Below, in pieces: positions 55,925-64,000 of a stretch of DNA of 64,000 bases. Positions within the stretch are counted from its first letter, which is position 1, and every line of letters starts with the position of its first letter. The notes beneath the pieces were generated by a model, which saw only the letters and a program-made list of their open reading frames with translations, did not search any database and was not told the DNA's origin. This DNA comes from Sideroxydans sp. GTDB taxonomy: Bacteria > Pseudomonadota > Gammaproteobacteria > Burkholderiales > Gallionellaceae. Location of the stretch: assembly GCA_028710605.1 (NCBI GenBank), contig JAQTTU010000003.1:1-64000 (forward strand), in the 5' to 3' direction. The translations under genes were made by a program, and so were the position numbers.

Positions 55925-56628
55925 GCCATGTCTCCTATTTCCAGATTAATTTCCCGCAACGCCAATAACGGATCGGCAGCCTGCGTGATCGGTCGGCCGA
56001 TCACCAGATAACTTGCTCCGTTCTCCAGCGCCGCGCGCGGGGTCATGATGCGCGACTGGTCGTTCGCTGCCGCATTCGCCGGACGAATGCCGGGGGTGAC
56101 CAGACAAAATTCCTTGCCGCATTGCTGGCGCAATAGCGGTGCTTCCTGCGCCGAACACACCACGCCATCCAGACCGCTGTCGTGCGCCAATTGCGCGAGA
56201 CGCGACACCATCTGCGCCGGAGTGTCGTTGATGCCGATGCCCAATAAATCTTTCTGCGCCATGCTGGTGAGCACGGTCACCGCGATCAATTTTGGGCGGC
56301 GCTCGACATTCGCCAACGCCTCGCGTGCCGCATCCAGCATGCGTTTGCCGCCCAGCGCATGCACGTTCACCATCCACACGCCGAGCGCCGCTGCGGCTTT
56401 ACAGGCTTGCGCCGTGGTGTTGGGGATGTCGTGAAATTTCAAATCAAGAAATACCTCGAAGCCGCGCCGTTGCATTTGCTCGACCAAATGCGGTCCGGCG
56501 GCGGTAAACAATTCCTTGCCCACTTTGAGGCGGCACAGCGACGGCTCCAGTCTTTCCACCAAGGCCAGCGCGGGCGCTGCCTGCGCGTAATCCATTGCGA
56601 CAACAATCTTCGGATCGTTACTAATCAT
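55921..56628 (-). CDS. pyrF: Orotidine 5'-phosphate decarboxylase
   Basis: 235 residues. Catalytic DxKxxD in [12 protein letters not shown], and [18 protein letters not shown]. Final step of UMP synthesis. The ATG at 56628 starts the domain ([14 protein letters not shown]). Overlaps rfaE1 by 4 bp. Confidence 0.96.
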   Translation of the reverse strand: MISNDPKIVVAMDYAQAAPALALVERLEPSLCRLKVGKELFTAAGPHLVEQMQRRGFEVFLDLKFHDIPNTTAQACKAAAALGVWMVNVHALGGKRMLDAAREALANVERRPKLIAVTVLTSMAQKDLLGIGINDTPAQMVSRLAQLAHDSGLDGVVCSAQEAPLLRQQCGKEFCLVTPGIRPANAAANDQSRIMTPRAALENGASYLVIGRPITQAADPLLALREINLEIGDMA

Positions 56629-56637
56629 TAAAAACCT

Positions 56638-56781
56638 CACCACAGAGACACAGAGGCACAGAGAAATGCAAATTCAAACCGAATGCCTTTATTCGGCATG
56701 TCGCCAGATCAGAAATACACCGTGTTAACCCTTTATTATGTTTCGTCTCGGTTTCCTCTGTGTCTCTGTGTCTCTGTGGTG
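56638..56781. repeat. Inverted repeat with CACCACAGAGACACAGAG arms
   Basis: ACCACAGAGACACAGAGGCA left, TGTGTCTCTGTGTCTCTGTG then GTG right. Between lapB and pyrF. Confidence 0.9.
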
Positions 56782-56799
56782 AAAGGTTGTCTTGCCGCC

Positions 56800-57975
56800 T
56801 CATATCGCCACTCCATTCTCTTCGCTACGCTTGGGCGAATAACTTTCCCAACTGTGACATGCGGGACAATGCCAATAAAATTGGCGCGCCTTGAAACCGC
56901 AATGTTTGCAGCGGTACATCGCCAATCCGCGCGTGCGGTTGTGGATCAAAGACTTCACCAGTTCGACATCGCTGCGGCGGTCATCGCTCATTTTAAGAAG
57001 TTGCGCTTCCAGCAATTTGTCCAAGCCGAGCAAGGTCGGATTGCGCTTCAATTCGTTGCGTACCAGCAAATAAGCCGCTTCCGCGCCGTCGCGCTGCACC
57101 ACCACGCCGAACAGCACGTTCATCAAATCCAGCGACGGATATTTTTCCAGCCAGGCTTGCAGCAAAGTCACGCCGCCCGTTTCATCGCCGTTCTGGCGGT
57201 AGGCTTGCAGAACGCGCTCCGCCACCAGCGGTAGGTATTGCGCGTCCTGCTGCTCGACGCGTTTCCAGATTTCAATCGCGCGCGGCGCATGTCCCTCCGC
57301 CAGTTCGATGTCGCCCAGCATGATGCTGGCGCGCACGCCGTGCGGGTTGGCGACCAGCGCTTGTTCCAGATGCACCACGGCAGCGTCGGTTTGCTTGTGC
57401 GCCAGCTCTTTGGTCGCCAGTTCGCAGAAGAAAAAGGCGGCTTCCTTGCCGTGCGATATTCCGGTCAACGCGGTGAGGCGCTGGCTGATGTCAATCGCCC
57501 TGAGCCAATCCTGTTCTTTCTGGTAAATCTCCAGCAGAAAATCCAGCGCTTGTTTTTCGTAGGGCGTGCCGTGCAATTCATGGAACGCCGCTTCGGCTCT
57601 GTCCAGAATGCCCGCTTTCAAATAGTCCTGCGCCAATTCAAACAGCGCCTGCTGTTTTTTGTCTTCGTCCAGATCGGCGCGTTCGACTAGATTGAGGTGC
57701 ATGCGGATGGCTCTGTCCACTTCGCCGCGACGGCGGAACAGACTGCCCAAGGCGAAGTGCAGCTCGACCGTTTGCGGATCGACCTTGACCACTTCGATAA
57801 AGGCTTCGATGGCCTGATCCTGCTGCTCGTTGAGCAGGAAATTCAGGCCTTGAAAATACGAGCGCGGCAGCGCGCTAGACTCGGTGAGCAGCTCTTTGAT
57901 GTCGATACGGGCGGCCAGCCAGCCCATGCCGAAAAAGAGCGGGAACACCAACAACATCCATGGTTCGAAATCCAT
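56800..57975 (-). CDS. lapB: Lipopolysaccharide assembly protein LapB
   Basis: 391 residues. N-terminal membrane anchor MLLVFPLFFGMGWLAARID, about eight TPR repeats (FLLNEQQDQAIEAFIEVVKVDP...), and a C-terminal rubredoxin-like zinc domain YRCKHCGFKARQFYWHCPACHSWESY. Regulates LPS synthesis via LpxC turnover in E. coli. Overlaps lapA by one base. Confidence 0.96.
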   Translation of the reverse strand: MDFEPWMLLVFPLFFGMGWLAARIDIKELLTESSALPRSYFQGLNFLLNEQQDQAIEAFIEVVKVDPQTVELHFALGSLFRRRGEVDRAIRMHLNLVERADLDEDKKQQALFELAQDYLKAGILDRAEAAFHELHGTPYEKQALDFLLEIYQKEQDWLRAIDISQRLTALTGISHGKEAAFFFCELATKELAHKQTDAAVVHLEQALVANPHGVRASIMLGDIELAEGHAPRAIEIWKRVEQQDAQYLPLVAERVLQAYRQNGDETGGVTLLQAWLEKYPSLDLMNVLFGVVVQRDGAEAAYLLVRNELKRNPTLLGLDKLLEAQLLKMSDDRRSDVELVKSLIHNRTRGLAMYRCKHCGFKARQFYWHCPACHSWESYSPKRSEENGVAI

Positions 57976-58280
57976 CAGGTCACTATCTCGGGAGGTTGGA
58001 CAAGATCACGCTGCGCGTCAATTTCCGCCAGCTTGTTTTTCAATTTGAGTTCGCGTTTGGCGGCAGCCAGTTCACGATGCTGGCGAAACAGAGTGCCGAA
58101 CATCGCCAGCAAACCGATGGCGACCCCGAGCGTAAAGAAACACAACAGCACCACGACCAGCGAGGTTGACCATTCGTAACCGAAGAAGTACTTCAACACA
58201 ACGGGTTGGTCGTTCTTCACCGCGAAGCCCAGCAACAGCAGGAACAGCACGGCACGCAGTGACCAGATCAGGTATCGCAT
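57975..58280 (-). CDS. lapA: LapA family inner-membrane protein
   Basis: 101 residues. Two membrane helices (ALFLLLLGFAVKND; STSLVVVLLCFFTLGVAIGLLAMFG) and a cytosolic coiled coil, as in LapA (YciS), partner of LapB in LPS assembly. Confidence 0.92.
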   Translation of the reverse strand: MRYLIWSLRAVLFLLLLGFAVKNDQPVVLKYFFGYEWSTSLVVVLLCFFTLGVAIGLLAMFGTLFRQHRELAAAKRELKLKNKLAEIDAQRDLVQPPEIVT

Positions 58281-58330
58281 GATGACTTTAAATAGGCTAG
58301 TAAAACGGTGTGCAACGATAACATGAACGG

Positions 58331-58369
58331 CAAAAAAATTGGCGGCACATCTTGCGATATGCCGCCAAT
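58331..58369 (-). terminator. Rho-independent terminator after ihfB
   Basis: Minus strand ATTGGCGGCA...TGCCGCCAAT stem with a T7 tail, 21 bp after the ihfB stop. Separates rpsA-ihfB from lapAB. Confidence 0.93.
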
Positions 58370-58389
58370 CGATTCACTTCAAAACAACA

Positions 58390-58677
58390 TCAGGCTTGAG
58401 AATAATCCACCCGTTCGCGCAACTCTTTTCCGGCCTTGAAGTGCGGCACGTATTTGGCGGGCACTTGAACCTTGTCGCCGGACTTGGGGTTACGCCCCAG
58501 GCGCGGCGGACGATAGTTCAGAGTAAAGCTGCCGAATCCGCGAATCTCGATACGTCCGCCGCCAGACAAGGTCGCAGACATGCTGTCCAGAATCACCTTG
58601 ACAGCCAACTCGGCATCCTTGCCCAACAGCTGCGTGTAACGCTCCGCAAGTTTGGCGATGAGATCAGAACGGGTCAT
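58390..58677 (-). CDS. ihfB: Integration host factor subunit beta
   Basis: 95 residues, DNA-bending HU/IHF fold. [30 protein letters not shown], then [26 protein letters not shown] with the intercalating Pro arm. Usual position after rpsA. Confidence 0.97.
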   Translation of the reverse strand: MTRSDLIAKLAERYTQLLGKDAELAVKVILDSMSATLSGGGRIEIRGFGSFTLNYRPPRLGRNPKSGDKVQVPAKYVPHFKAGKELRERVDYSQA

Positions 58678-58689
58678 TGCTCCTCCTGC

Positions 58690-60396
58690 TTATTGTGCTT
58701 CAGCCTTGCTGGAATCCATCTTCGCCTTGAGCAACGCGCCCAGATTGGTGGTGCCGGCGATGTTGGTGTTTTCCGCTGCAAATTTCTGCATTGCCGCTGC
58801 CGTGTCCGCCTTGTCCAACGCCTTGATCGACAGATTGATACCACGGTTCTTGCGATCCACATTGATGATGACGGCCTTGACGGTGTCGCCTTCTTTCAGG
58901 TGGTTGCGGATGTCTTCCACGCGGTCGGCGGAAACTTCGGATGCCTTCAGATAGGCTTCCACATCGCCCTCCAGCATGACCACTGCGCCCTTGGCATCCA
59001 TCGACTTCACGGTGCCGGTAACCACTGCGCCCTTGTCGTGGCCGGAAACGAAGCCGCCGAACGGATCGCCTTCCAGTTGCTTGATTCCCAGAGAGATGCG
59101 CTCGCGCTCAACATCAATCGCCAGCACCACGGCTTCCAGTTCGTCGCCCTTCTTGTAGTTGCGCACGGCTTCTTCGCCGGGGATGGACCAGGACAGGTCG
59201 GACAGGTGTACCAATCCGTCGATGCCGCCGTCCAGACCGATAAACACGCCGAAGTCGGTGATGGACTTGATCGCGCCCTTAACTTTGTCGCCCTTCTTGT
59301 GGTTGAGCGCGAAGTCGTCCCAAGGATTGGACTTGCACTGTTTCATACCCAGGGAGATACGGCGGCGAGCTTCGTCGATTTCGAGGATCATTACTTCGAC
59401 TTCATCGCCCAGGGAAACCACCTTGGACGGATGCACGTTCTTGTTGGTCCAATCCATTTCGGACACGTGTACCAGACCTTCGATGCCTTGCTCGATTTCC
59501 ACGAAAGAACCGTAGTCGGTCAGGTTGGTCACCTTGCCGAACAGACGTGTTCCTTGCGGGTAACGACGTGCCAGACCATTCCAAGGATCGTCGCCCATTT
59601 GCTTGATACCCAGAGAAACACGATTCTTCTCTTGATCGAACTTGAGGATTTTGGCTTCGACTTCGTCGCCGACCGTCAACACTTCGGACGGGTGCTTCAC
59701 GCGACGCCATGCCAGGTCGGTGATATGCAACAGGCCGTCGATACCGCCCAGGTCAACGAATGCGCCGTAGTCGGTGATGTTCTTGACGATACCCTTGACG
59801 ATCGCGCCTTCTTTCAGGTTTTCCAGCAGGGATTCGCGGTCGGCACCTTGCGTGGCTTCCAGCACAGCGCGGCGGGAAACCACCACGTTGTTGCGCTTGC
59901 GATCCAGCTTGATGACCTTGAGTTCCATGGTCTTGTTTTCGTAGGGCGTGGTGTCCTTGACCGGACGTGTATCCACCAGCGAACCGGGCAGGAATGCGCG
60001 GATGCCGTTCACCATGGCAGTCAGACCGCCCTTGACCTTGCCGCTCACGTAACCTTCGACGATGCGACCTTCTTCCATCGCTTGTTCCAGATCGATCCAC
60101 GCGGCCAAGCGCTTGGCTTTTTCACGCGACAAACGCGTTTCGCCGTAGCCGTTTTCCAGGGATTCGATAGCGACGGTAGTGAAATCGCCCGCTTTAACTT
60201 CGATGTTGCCCGCTGCGTCTTTGAATTCTTCAACGGGGATATAACTTTCGGACTTCAATCCGGCATTAACCACGACCACGTTCTGCTCGACGCGAACGAC
60301 TTGTGCGGTGATCAATTCACCCGCGCGCATTTCTTTGCGGGTAAGGCTCTCTTCAAACAGGGAGGCAAAACTTTCCATATCGGCTACTGCGTTCAT
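58690..60396 (-). CDS. rpsA: 30S ribosomal protein S1
   Basis: 568 residues, six S1 repeats (e.g. [49 protein letters not shown]). Binds mRNA on the small subunit. Twelve bp ahead of ihfB. Confidence 0.98.
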   Translation of the reverse strand: MNAVADMESFASLFEESLTRKEMRAGELITAQVVRVEQNVVVVNAGLKSESYIPVEEFKDAAGNIEVKAGDFTTVAIESLENGYGETRLSREKAKRLAAWIDLEQAMEEGRIVEGYVSGKVKGGLTAMVNGIRAFLPGSLVDTRPVKDTTPYENKTMELKVIKLDRKRNNVVVSRRAVLEATQGADRESLLENLKEGAIVKGIVKNITDYGAFVDLGGIDGLLHITDLAWRRVKHPSEVLTVGDEVEAKILKFDQEKNRVSLGIKQMGDDPWNGLARRYPQGTRLFGKVTNLTDYGSFVEIEQGIEGLVHVSEMDWTNKNVHPSKVVSLGDEVEVMILEIDEARRRISLGMKQCKSNPWDDFALNHKKGDKVKGAIKSITDFGVFIGLDGGIDGLVHLSDLSWSIPGEEAVRNYKKGDELEAVVLAIDVERERISLGIKQLEGDPFGGFVSGHDKGAVVTGTVKSMDAKGAVVMLEGDVEAYLKASEVSADRVEDIRNHLKEGDTVKAVIINVDRKNRGINLSIKALDKADTAAAMQKFAAENTNIAGTTNLGALLKAKMDSSKAEAQ

Positions 60397-60466
60397 TTTT
60401 CGGTTTACTTTCAGGACAAAACCCGTTGTGAGCGGGGGTTAGTTAGTCAACCCAAACAGAAAGGCT

Positions 60467-62434
60467 CTATTTGGACTCCAGCACTCGGTAGCGGCTTAGC
60501 ACTTCCTGCACCGCCTGCTCGATGTTCAGAGGGGTCGTGTCCAGCAAGCTCGCACCTTGCGCCTGTTGCAGAGGAGCCGCACTACGTTGGGTATCCCGCT
60601 CGTCGCGCGCCTGTATATCCTGCAAAAGGGCGGCGATATTAGCACTCATGCCCTTCTCTTTCAACTGCTTATATCTGCGTTCGGCACGTGCCTCGGCGCT
60701 GGCGGTCAAAAATATCTTCAGCACCGAATCGGGGAACACCACCGATGCCATGTCGCGCCCGTCCGACACCAGCCCCGGCGCACGGCGGAAAGCACGCTGT
60801 TTGTCGAGCAAAGCCGCACGTACCAAAGGCAACGCTGCAACCTTGGAAGCCGCCGAACCCGCTTCTTCGGTACGCAACTCGTCGCCCACCAGCGCCCCGT
60901 CCAGCCAGATGTCCGCCCCTTCAAAGCGAATATCGACCTCGCCCGCCAAGGTTGCCAATTGCGCTTCCGCATCCAGCGCGATGCCGCGCTTTTGCGCCGC
61001 CAACCCCAGCAAACGGTACAGCGCGCCGCTGTCCAGATAATGCCAACCCAGCGCCGTCGCCACGCGCTGCGCCACGGTGCCCTTGCCGGAAGCGGACGGA
61101 CCATCGATGGCGATGACGGGAACGGGTTGAGTGACTCGTGCGAACATTTTGAAATAATCCGGGAAAGTTTTTGCCACGCATTTCGGGTCGTTGATGCGCA
61201 CACCCGCACCACCGAATGCGGCCAGCGAGAAGCACATCGCCATGCGGTGATCGTCGTAAGTATCTATGCCGGATTGAGGATTAAGGATTGAGGATTGGGG
61301 CGGCGTGATGCGAATGAAATCCGCGCCCTCTTCCACCGTCGCGCCGACCTTGCGCAACTCGGTCGCCATCGCCGCGATGCGGTCGGTTTCTTTCACGCGC
61401 CAACTGGCAATGTTGCGCAGCGTGGTCGTACCGTCGGCGAACAACGCCGCCACCGCCAGCGTCATCGCCGCATCGGGGATGTGGTTGCAGTCGAGATCGA
61501 TGGCCTTCAGCTTTCCGCTTTCGGGCGCATGAGCAATCGTGAAGTTAGAACCATGCGCGATGCGGGCACCCATCTGTTCCAGCGCCTCGGCAAAGCGCAC
61601 ATCGCCTTGAATACTGCCGCGCCCCATACCTTCCACCGACAACGGCCCGCCGCCTATCGCACCTGCCGCAAGAAAATACGAGGCAGAAGAAGCATCGCCT
61701 TCAACGTGAATTGCACCGGGCGAGATATAGCGACTGCCCGCCATCACCGTAAAACTGCGCCAGCCGTCGCGCTGCACAACAACGCCAAAACGCGCCATCA
61801 TCGCCAGCGTAATTTCGATATAGGGCTTGGAAATCAGCTCGCCCACCACCTCGATCTTCACCGTGCGCTTCAGCAACGGCAATGCCATCAACAAGCCGGT
61901 AAGAAATTGGCTGGACACATCGCCGCGCACTTGCGCCGTGTCTCCAGCCAACTTCGCAGGAGATATTTGCAGCGGAGGGAAACCCTCATTGCCCAGATAG
62001 CTGATGTCTGCACCGAGTTGACGCAGTGCGTCCACCAAGTCCCCGATGGGACGCTCGTGCATGCGCGGCACACCGGACAATTCATAGCTGCCGCCGGATA
62101 AGGCCAGCGCCGCCGTCAGCGGACGGAACGCCGTGCCCGCATTACCGAGAAAAAGTTTGGCATTCTTATTGGAAAAATCGCCACCACAACCCGTCACAAG
62201 GTACACGCGAAATGCCTCATCGCCCGCCTGTTCAATTTTTACGCCCAATGTAACCAGCGCTTCCAGCATGCGCTTGGTATCGTCGGATTCCAGCAGGTCG
62301 CGCACTTCGGTCGTGCCCTGCGCCAGCGCCGCCAGCAGCAGCACGCGATTGGAAATACTTTTTGAACCGGGAAGGCGCACCGTGCCGTGCGCAGACATCA
62401 AGGGAGGGAGATCAATATATTCGTGTTGGGTCAT
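60467..62434 (-). CDS. aroA-cmk: Fused EPSP synthase / cytidylate kinase
   Basis: 655 residues. Residues 1-437 are AroA (shikimate pathway) with [30 protein letters not shown] and YDDHRMAM. Residues 438-655 are cytidylate kinase, starting [16 protein letters not shown] (P-loop) with the [12 protein letters not shown] motif. No stop or start separates them. The ATG at 62434 is used; the upstream frame is a palindrome. A short SSILNPQSG segment in AroA comes from a GGATTGAGG repeat. Confidence 0.95.
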   Translation of the reverse strand: MTQHEYIDLPPLMSAHGTVRLPGSKSISNRVLLLAALAQGTTEVRDLLESDDTKRMLEALVTLGVKIEQAGDEAFRVYLVTGCGGDFSNKNAKLFLGNAGTAFRPLTAALALSGGSYELSGVPRMHERPIGDLVDALRQLGADISYLGNEGFPPLQISPAKLAGDTAQVRGDVSSQFLTGLLMALPLLKRTVKIEVVGELISKPYIEITLAMMARFGVVVQRDGWRSFTVMAGSRYISPGAIHVEGDASSASYFLAAGAIGGGPLSVEGMGRGSIQGDVRFAEALEQMGARIAHGSNFTIAHAPESGKLKAIDLDCNHIPDAAMTLAVAALFADGTTTLRNIASWRVKETDRIAAMATELRKVGATVEEGADFIRITPPQSSILNPQSGIDTYDDHRMAMCFSLAAFGGAGVRINDPKCVAKTFPDYFKMFARVTQPVPVIAIDGPSASGKGTVAQRVATALGWHYLDSGALYRLLGLAAQKRGIALDAEAQLATLAGEVDIRFEGADIWLDGALVGDELRTEEAGSAASKVAALPLVRAALLDKQRAFRRAPGLVSDGRDMASVVFPDSVLKIFLTASAEARAERRYKQLKEKGMSANIAALLQDIQARDERDTQRSAAPLQQAQGASLLDTTPLNIEQAVQEVLSRYRVLESK

Positions 62435-62453
62435 GTAACACTTTCCAGATTCC

Positions 62454-62566
62454 GTCATTCCGGCGTAGGCCGGAATCCAGTCATAAAAAAACAATTCCCG
62501 CAACGCGGGTCAAAATCAAAAGCATATTTATTTAATACGCTGGATTCCGGCCTGCGCCGGAATGAC
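62454..62566. repeat. GTCATTCCGGC paired palindrome
   Basis: GTCATTCCGGCGTAGGCCGG left, CCGGCCTGCGCCGGAATGAC right, between tyrA and aroA-cmk. Confidence 0.92.
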
Positions 62567-62573
62567 GATCAAT

Positions 62574-63437
62574 TTATTGTTGCTTCCACGCGCCGCGCAC
62601 TTCGCGCGCCAGACTGAAAATCTCCTCCAGCTTGGCGGCATCCGCTTCCGCTAGCGCCTCGTGGATATTTTCTAGCTCCTGCATGTAGCGCCCCAGTTCA
62701 TCCAGCAACGCATCGCGGTTGGCCATACAAATGTCGCGCCACATCTCCGGCGAACTGGCGGCGATGCGGGTGAAATCGCGGAAACCGCTGGCAGCGAAAG
62801 ATAGCAATTGCTCGCGGTTGTCGCGCTGCGCCAGATCATGCACCAGCGCGAACGACAACAGGTGCGGCAGATGACTCACGGCGGCGAATACTCCATCGTG
62901 CTGTTGCGGGGTCAACTCGCTCACCACCGCGCCGCACAACTCCCACGCCTTGCGCACACGCGCCACGGAATCCGGCGAGTTTTCGGCCAGCGGAGTCAGC
63001 ACCACTTTCTTGCCTTGATAAAGATCGGGCAACGCCGCCGCTGCGCCGCTCTTCTCCGCACCTGCGATGGGATGCGCCGGAATGAATTGCGCAATCTTGT
63101 CGCCCAGATTCGCGCGCGCCGCCGCCACCACATCGCTCTTGGTACTGCCACCGTCGGTCACCAGCGTATGCACGCCCAGATGCGGCGCAATGCGTGCGAA
63201 CAGCTCCGACATTTGCGCCACAGGCGTAGCCAGCAACACAATATCAGCATCGCTTACTTCGCGCGCAACATCAGCCCCGATGCGATCTAGGATGCCGAGT
63301 TCTTTGGCTTGCTCCAGCGTCGCCGTACTGCGCCCGAATCCCACGACTTCATTCACCGCGCCCGCCTTGCGCAAGGCCAGCGAGAACGAGCCGCCAATCA
63401 AGCCGACACCAAAGATAACAATCTTATTCAATTTCAT
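62574..63437 (-). CDS. tyrA: Prephenate dehydrogenase
   Basis: 287 residues. NAD site VIFGVGLIGGSFSLAL; HPIAGAEKSG contains the catalytic His. Makes 4-hydroxyphenylpyruvate for tyrosine. The ATG at 63437 begins the domain; a short upstream frame overlaps the start by one base. Confidence 0.95.
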   Translation of the reverse strand: MKLNKIVIFGVGLIGGSFSLALRKAGAVNEVVGFGRSTATLEQAKELGILDRIGADVAREVSDADIVLLATPVAQMSELFARIAPHLGVHTLVTDGGSTKSDVVAAARANLGDKIAQFIPAHPIAGAEKSGAAAALPDLYQGKKVVLTPLAENSPDSVARVRKAWELCGAVVSELTPQQHDGVFAAVSHLPHLLSFALVHDLAQRDNREQLLSFAASGFRDFTRIAASSPEMWRDICMANRDALLDELGRYMQELENIHEALAEADAAKLEEIFSLAREVRGAWKQQ

Positions 63438-63528
63438 TTTTTCACTTCGACTTTGGCGAAGAACAGTCCCATGTCGTTCTCCTTGAGGATCATCCATCAA
63501 ACAAATTTATAAACCACCTTCATCGCAA

Positions 63529-63600
63529 GCCGCGCCAATAGGCGATCTACATTGTGCACCGCGTGTAGATTCCCGTATTTACTGCCTTGCGATCAAGGTG
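63529..63600 (+). repeat. GTCAATA-type repeat, copy 8 (long form, diverged)
   Basis: GCGCCAATAGGCGATCTACA then CCCGTATTTACTGCCTTGCG and AAGGTG. It has lost part of the CCCGTCAATA core. Confidence 0.75.
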
Positions 63601-63617
63601 CATTTTCAAAAAAATAA

Positions 63618-64000
63618 TTACAGCGTGCGCCCTATCGCTTGGGCAATCGCGCCTGCCGTACCCATCAGCTTCTTCAACTCCGCCGGGGTCAGCGCCTGAT
63701 CGGCATCGCACCATGCGTCGCACGGGCTGGGGTGCATTTCGACCAGCAGGCCGTCGGCTCCGGCGGCGATGGCGGCGTGCGACAGCGCGGGAACCATCCA
63801 CGCTTTGCCGCCCGCGTGCGAGGGATCGACGATCACCGGCAGGTGGGTTTCTTTTTTCAGCACGGCGATGGCGGTCACGTCCAGCACGTTGCGGTAGGCG
63901 GTTTCAAACGTGCGGATGCCGCGCTCGCAGAAGATGATGTTGTGGTTGCCGCCCGCCGCGATGTATTCCGCCGACATCAGCCATTCGCTGATGGTGGCCG
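63618..64000 (-). CDS. aroF: DAHP synthase (AroF, B. subtilis type), partial
   Basis: The C-terminal 127 residues are visible; the gene continues past the right edge. NHNIIFCERGIRTFETAYRN, VIVDPSHAGGKAWMVPALSHAAIAAGADGLLVEMHPSP are hallmarks of the type I-beta 3-deoxy-7-phosphoheptulonate synthase. First step of the shikimate pathway, next to tyrA and aroA. Confidence 0.93.
   Translation of the reverse strand, partial: ATISEWLMSAEYIAAGGNHNIIFCERGIRTFETAYRNVLDVTAIAVLKKETHLPVIVDPSHAGGKAWMVPALSHAAIAAGADGLLVEMHPSPCDAWCDADQALTPAELKKLMGTAGAIAQAIGRTL

Noticed and set aside
58339-60642. 767-codon open frame on the plus strand
   Set aside because: Antisense to ihfB and rpsA, both certain genes; composition is that of a shadow frame.

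Overview
The window looks like chromosomal DNA of a GC-rich betaproteobacterium. Evidence is the aroF-tyrA-aroA/cmk-rpsA-ihfB-lapA-lapB order, the heptose/LPS genes (hldD, rfaE1), a split yejABEF-type peptide transporter, and an rrn leader of betaproteobacterial type. A Nitrosomonadales or Gallionellaceae-like host is my guess from gene style only. I see no plasmid or phage backbone. Nearly all of the sequence is ordinary core genome.

Layout. 1-265: upstream end of a leftward rRNA operon (leader and strong sigma70 promoter) and an initiator tRNA. 0.6-4.2 kb: acs and mltD. 4.2-16.7 kb: a yej-like oligopeptide ABC transporter on the minus strand whose genes (yejA, yejB, yejE, yejF) are separated by small plus-strand genes (phosphatase-like, OsmC, VOC, hypotheticals, hemolysin III). 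16.7-25.9 kb: housekeeping and stress genes (ygfZ, CbiM-like protein, GNAT, L,D-transpeptidase, tadA, outer-membrane barrel, bcp, phoH, GST, msrB, yciB, yciI, a parvulin). 25.9-29.4 kb: two small cassettes of unknown genes, including a class 3 lipase, each behind a copy of the same promoter plus structured leader. 29.5-32 kb: yceH, an IS256-family element and a toxin-antitoxin module broken by it. 32.2-44.6 kb: a glycogen block read leftward, glgB-pgi-glgA-glgC-GH57-glucokinase-glgP. 44.7-47.7 kb: tRNA-Lys, queG, tsaE, amiC. 47.8-50.4 kb: a secreted subtilase with two lipoproteins, one resembling a free-standing subtilase propeptide. 50.7-53.4 kb: cysM, cysK, comEA. 53.4-58.3 kb: hldD, a DUF4258/YgiT pair, rfaE1, pyrF, lapB, lapA. 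58.4-64 kb: ihfB, rpsA, fused aroA-cmk, tyrA and the end of a DAHP synthase gene.

The most unusual trait is the density of short palindromic elements. They include a hairpin family with loop GTCAATA (eight loci), paired GTCATTCCGGC elements (five loci) and several families of 75-150 bp inverted repeats. Some lie in frame inside genes (yejE, yejF, aroA). The best candidates for new biology are the duplicated structured leader at 25.9 and 27.8 kb and the subtilase/propeptide-lipoprotein operon.
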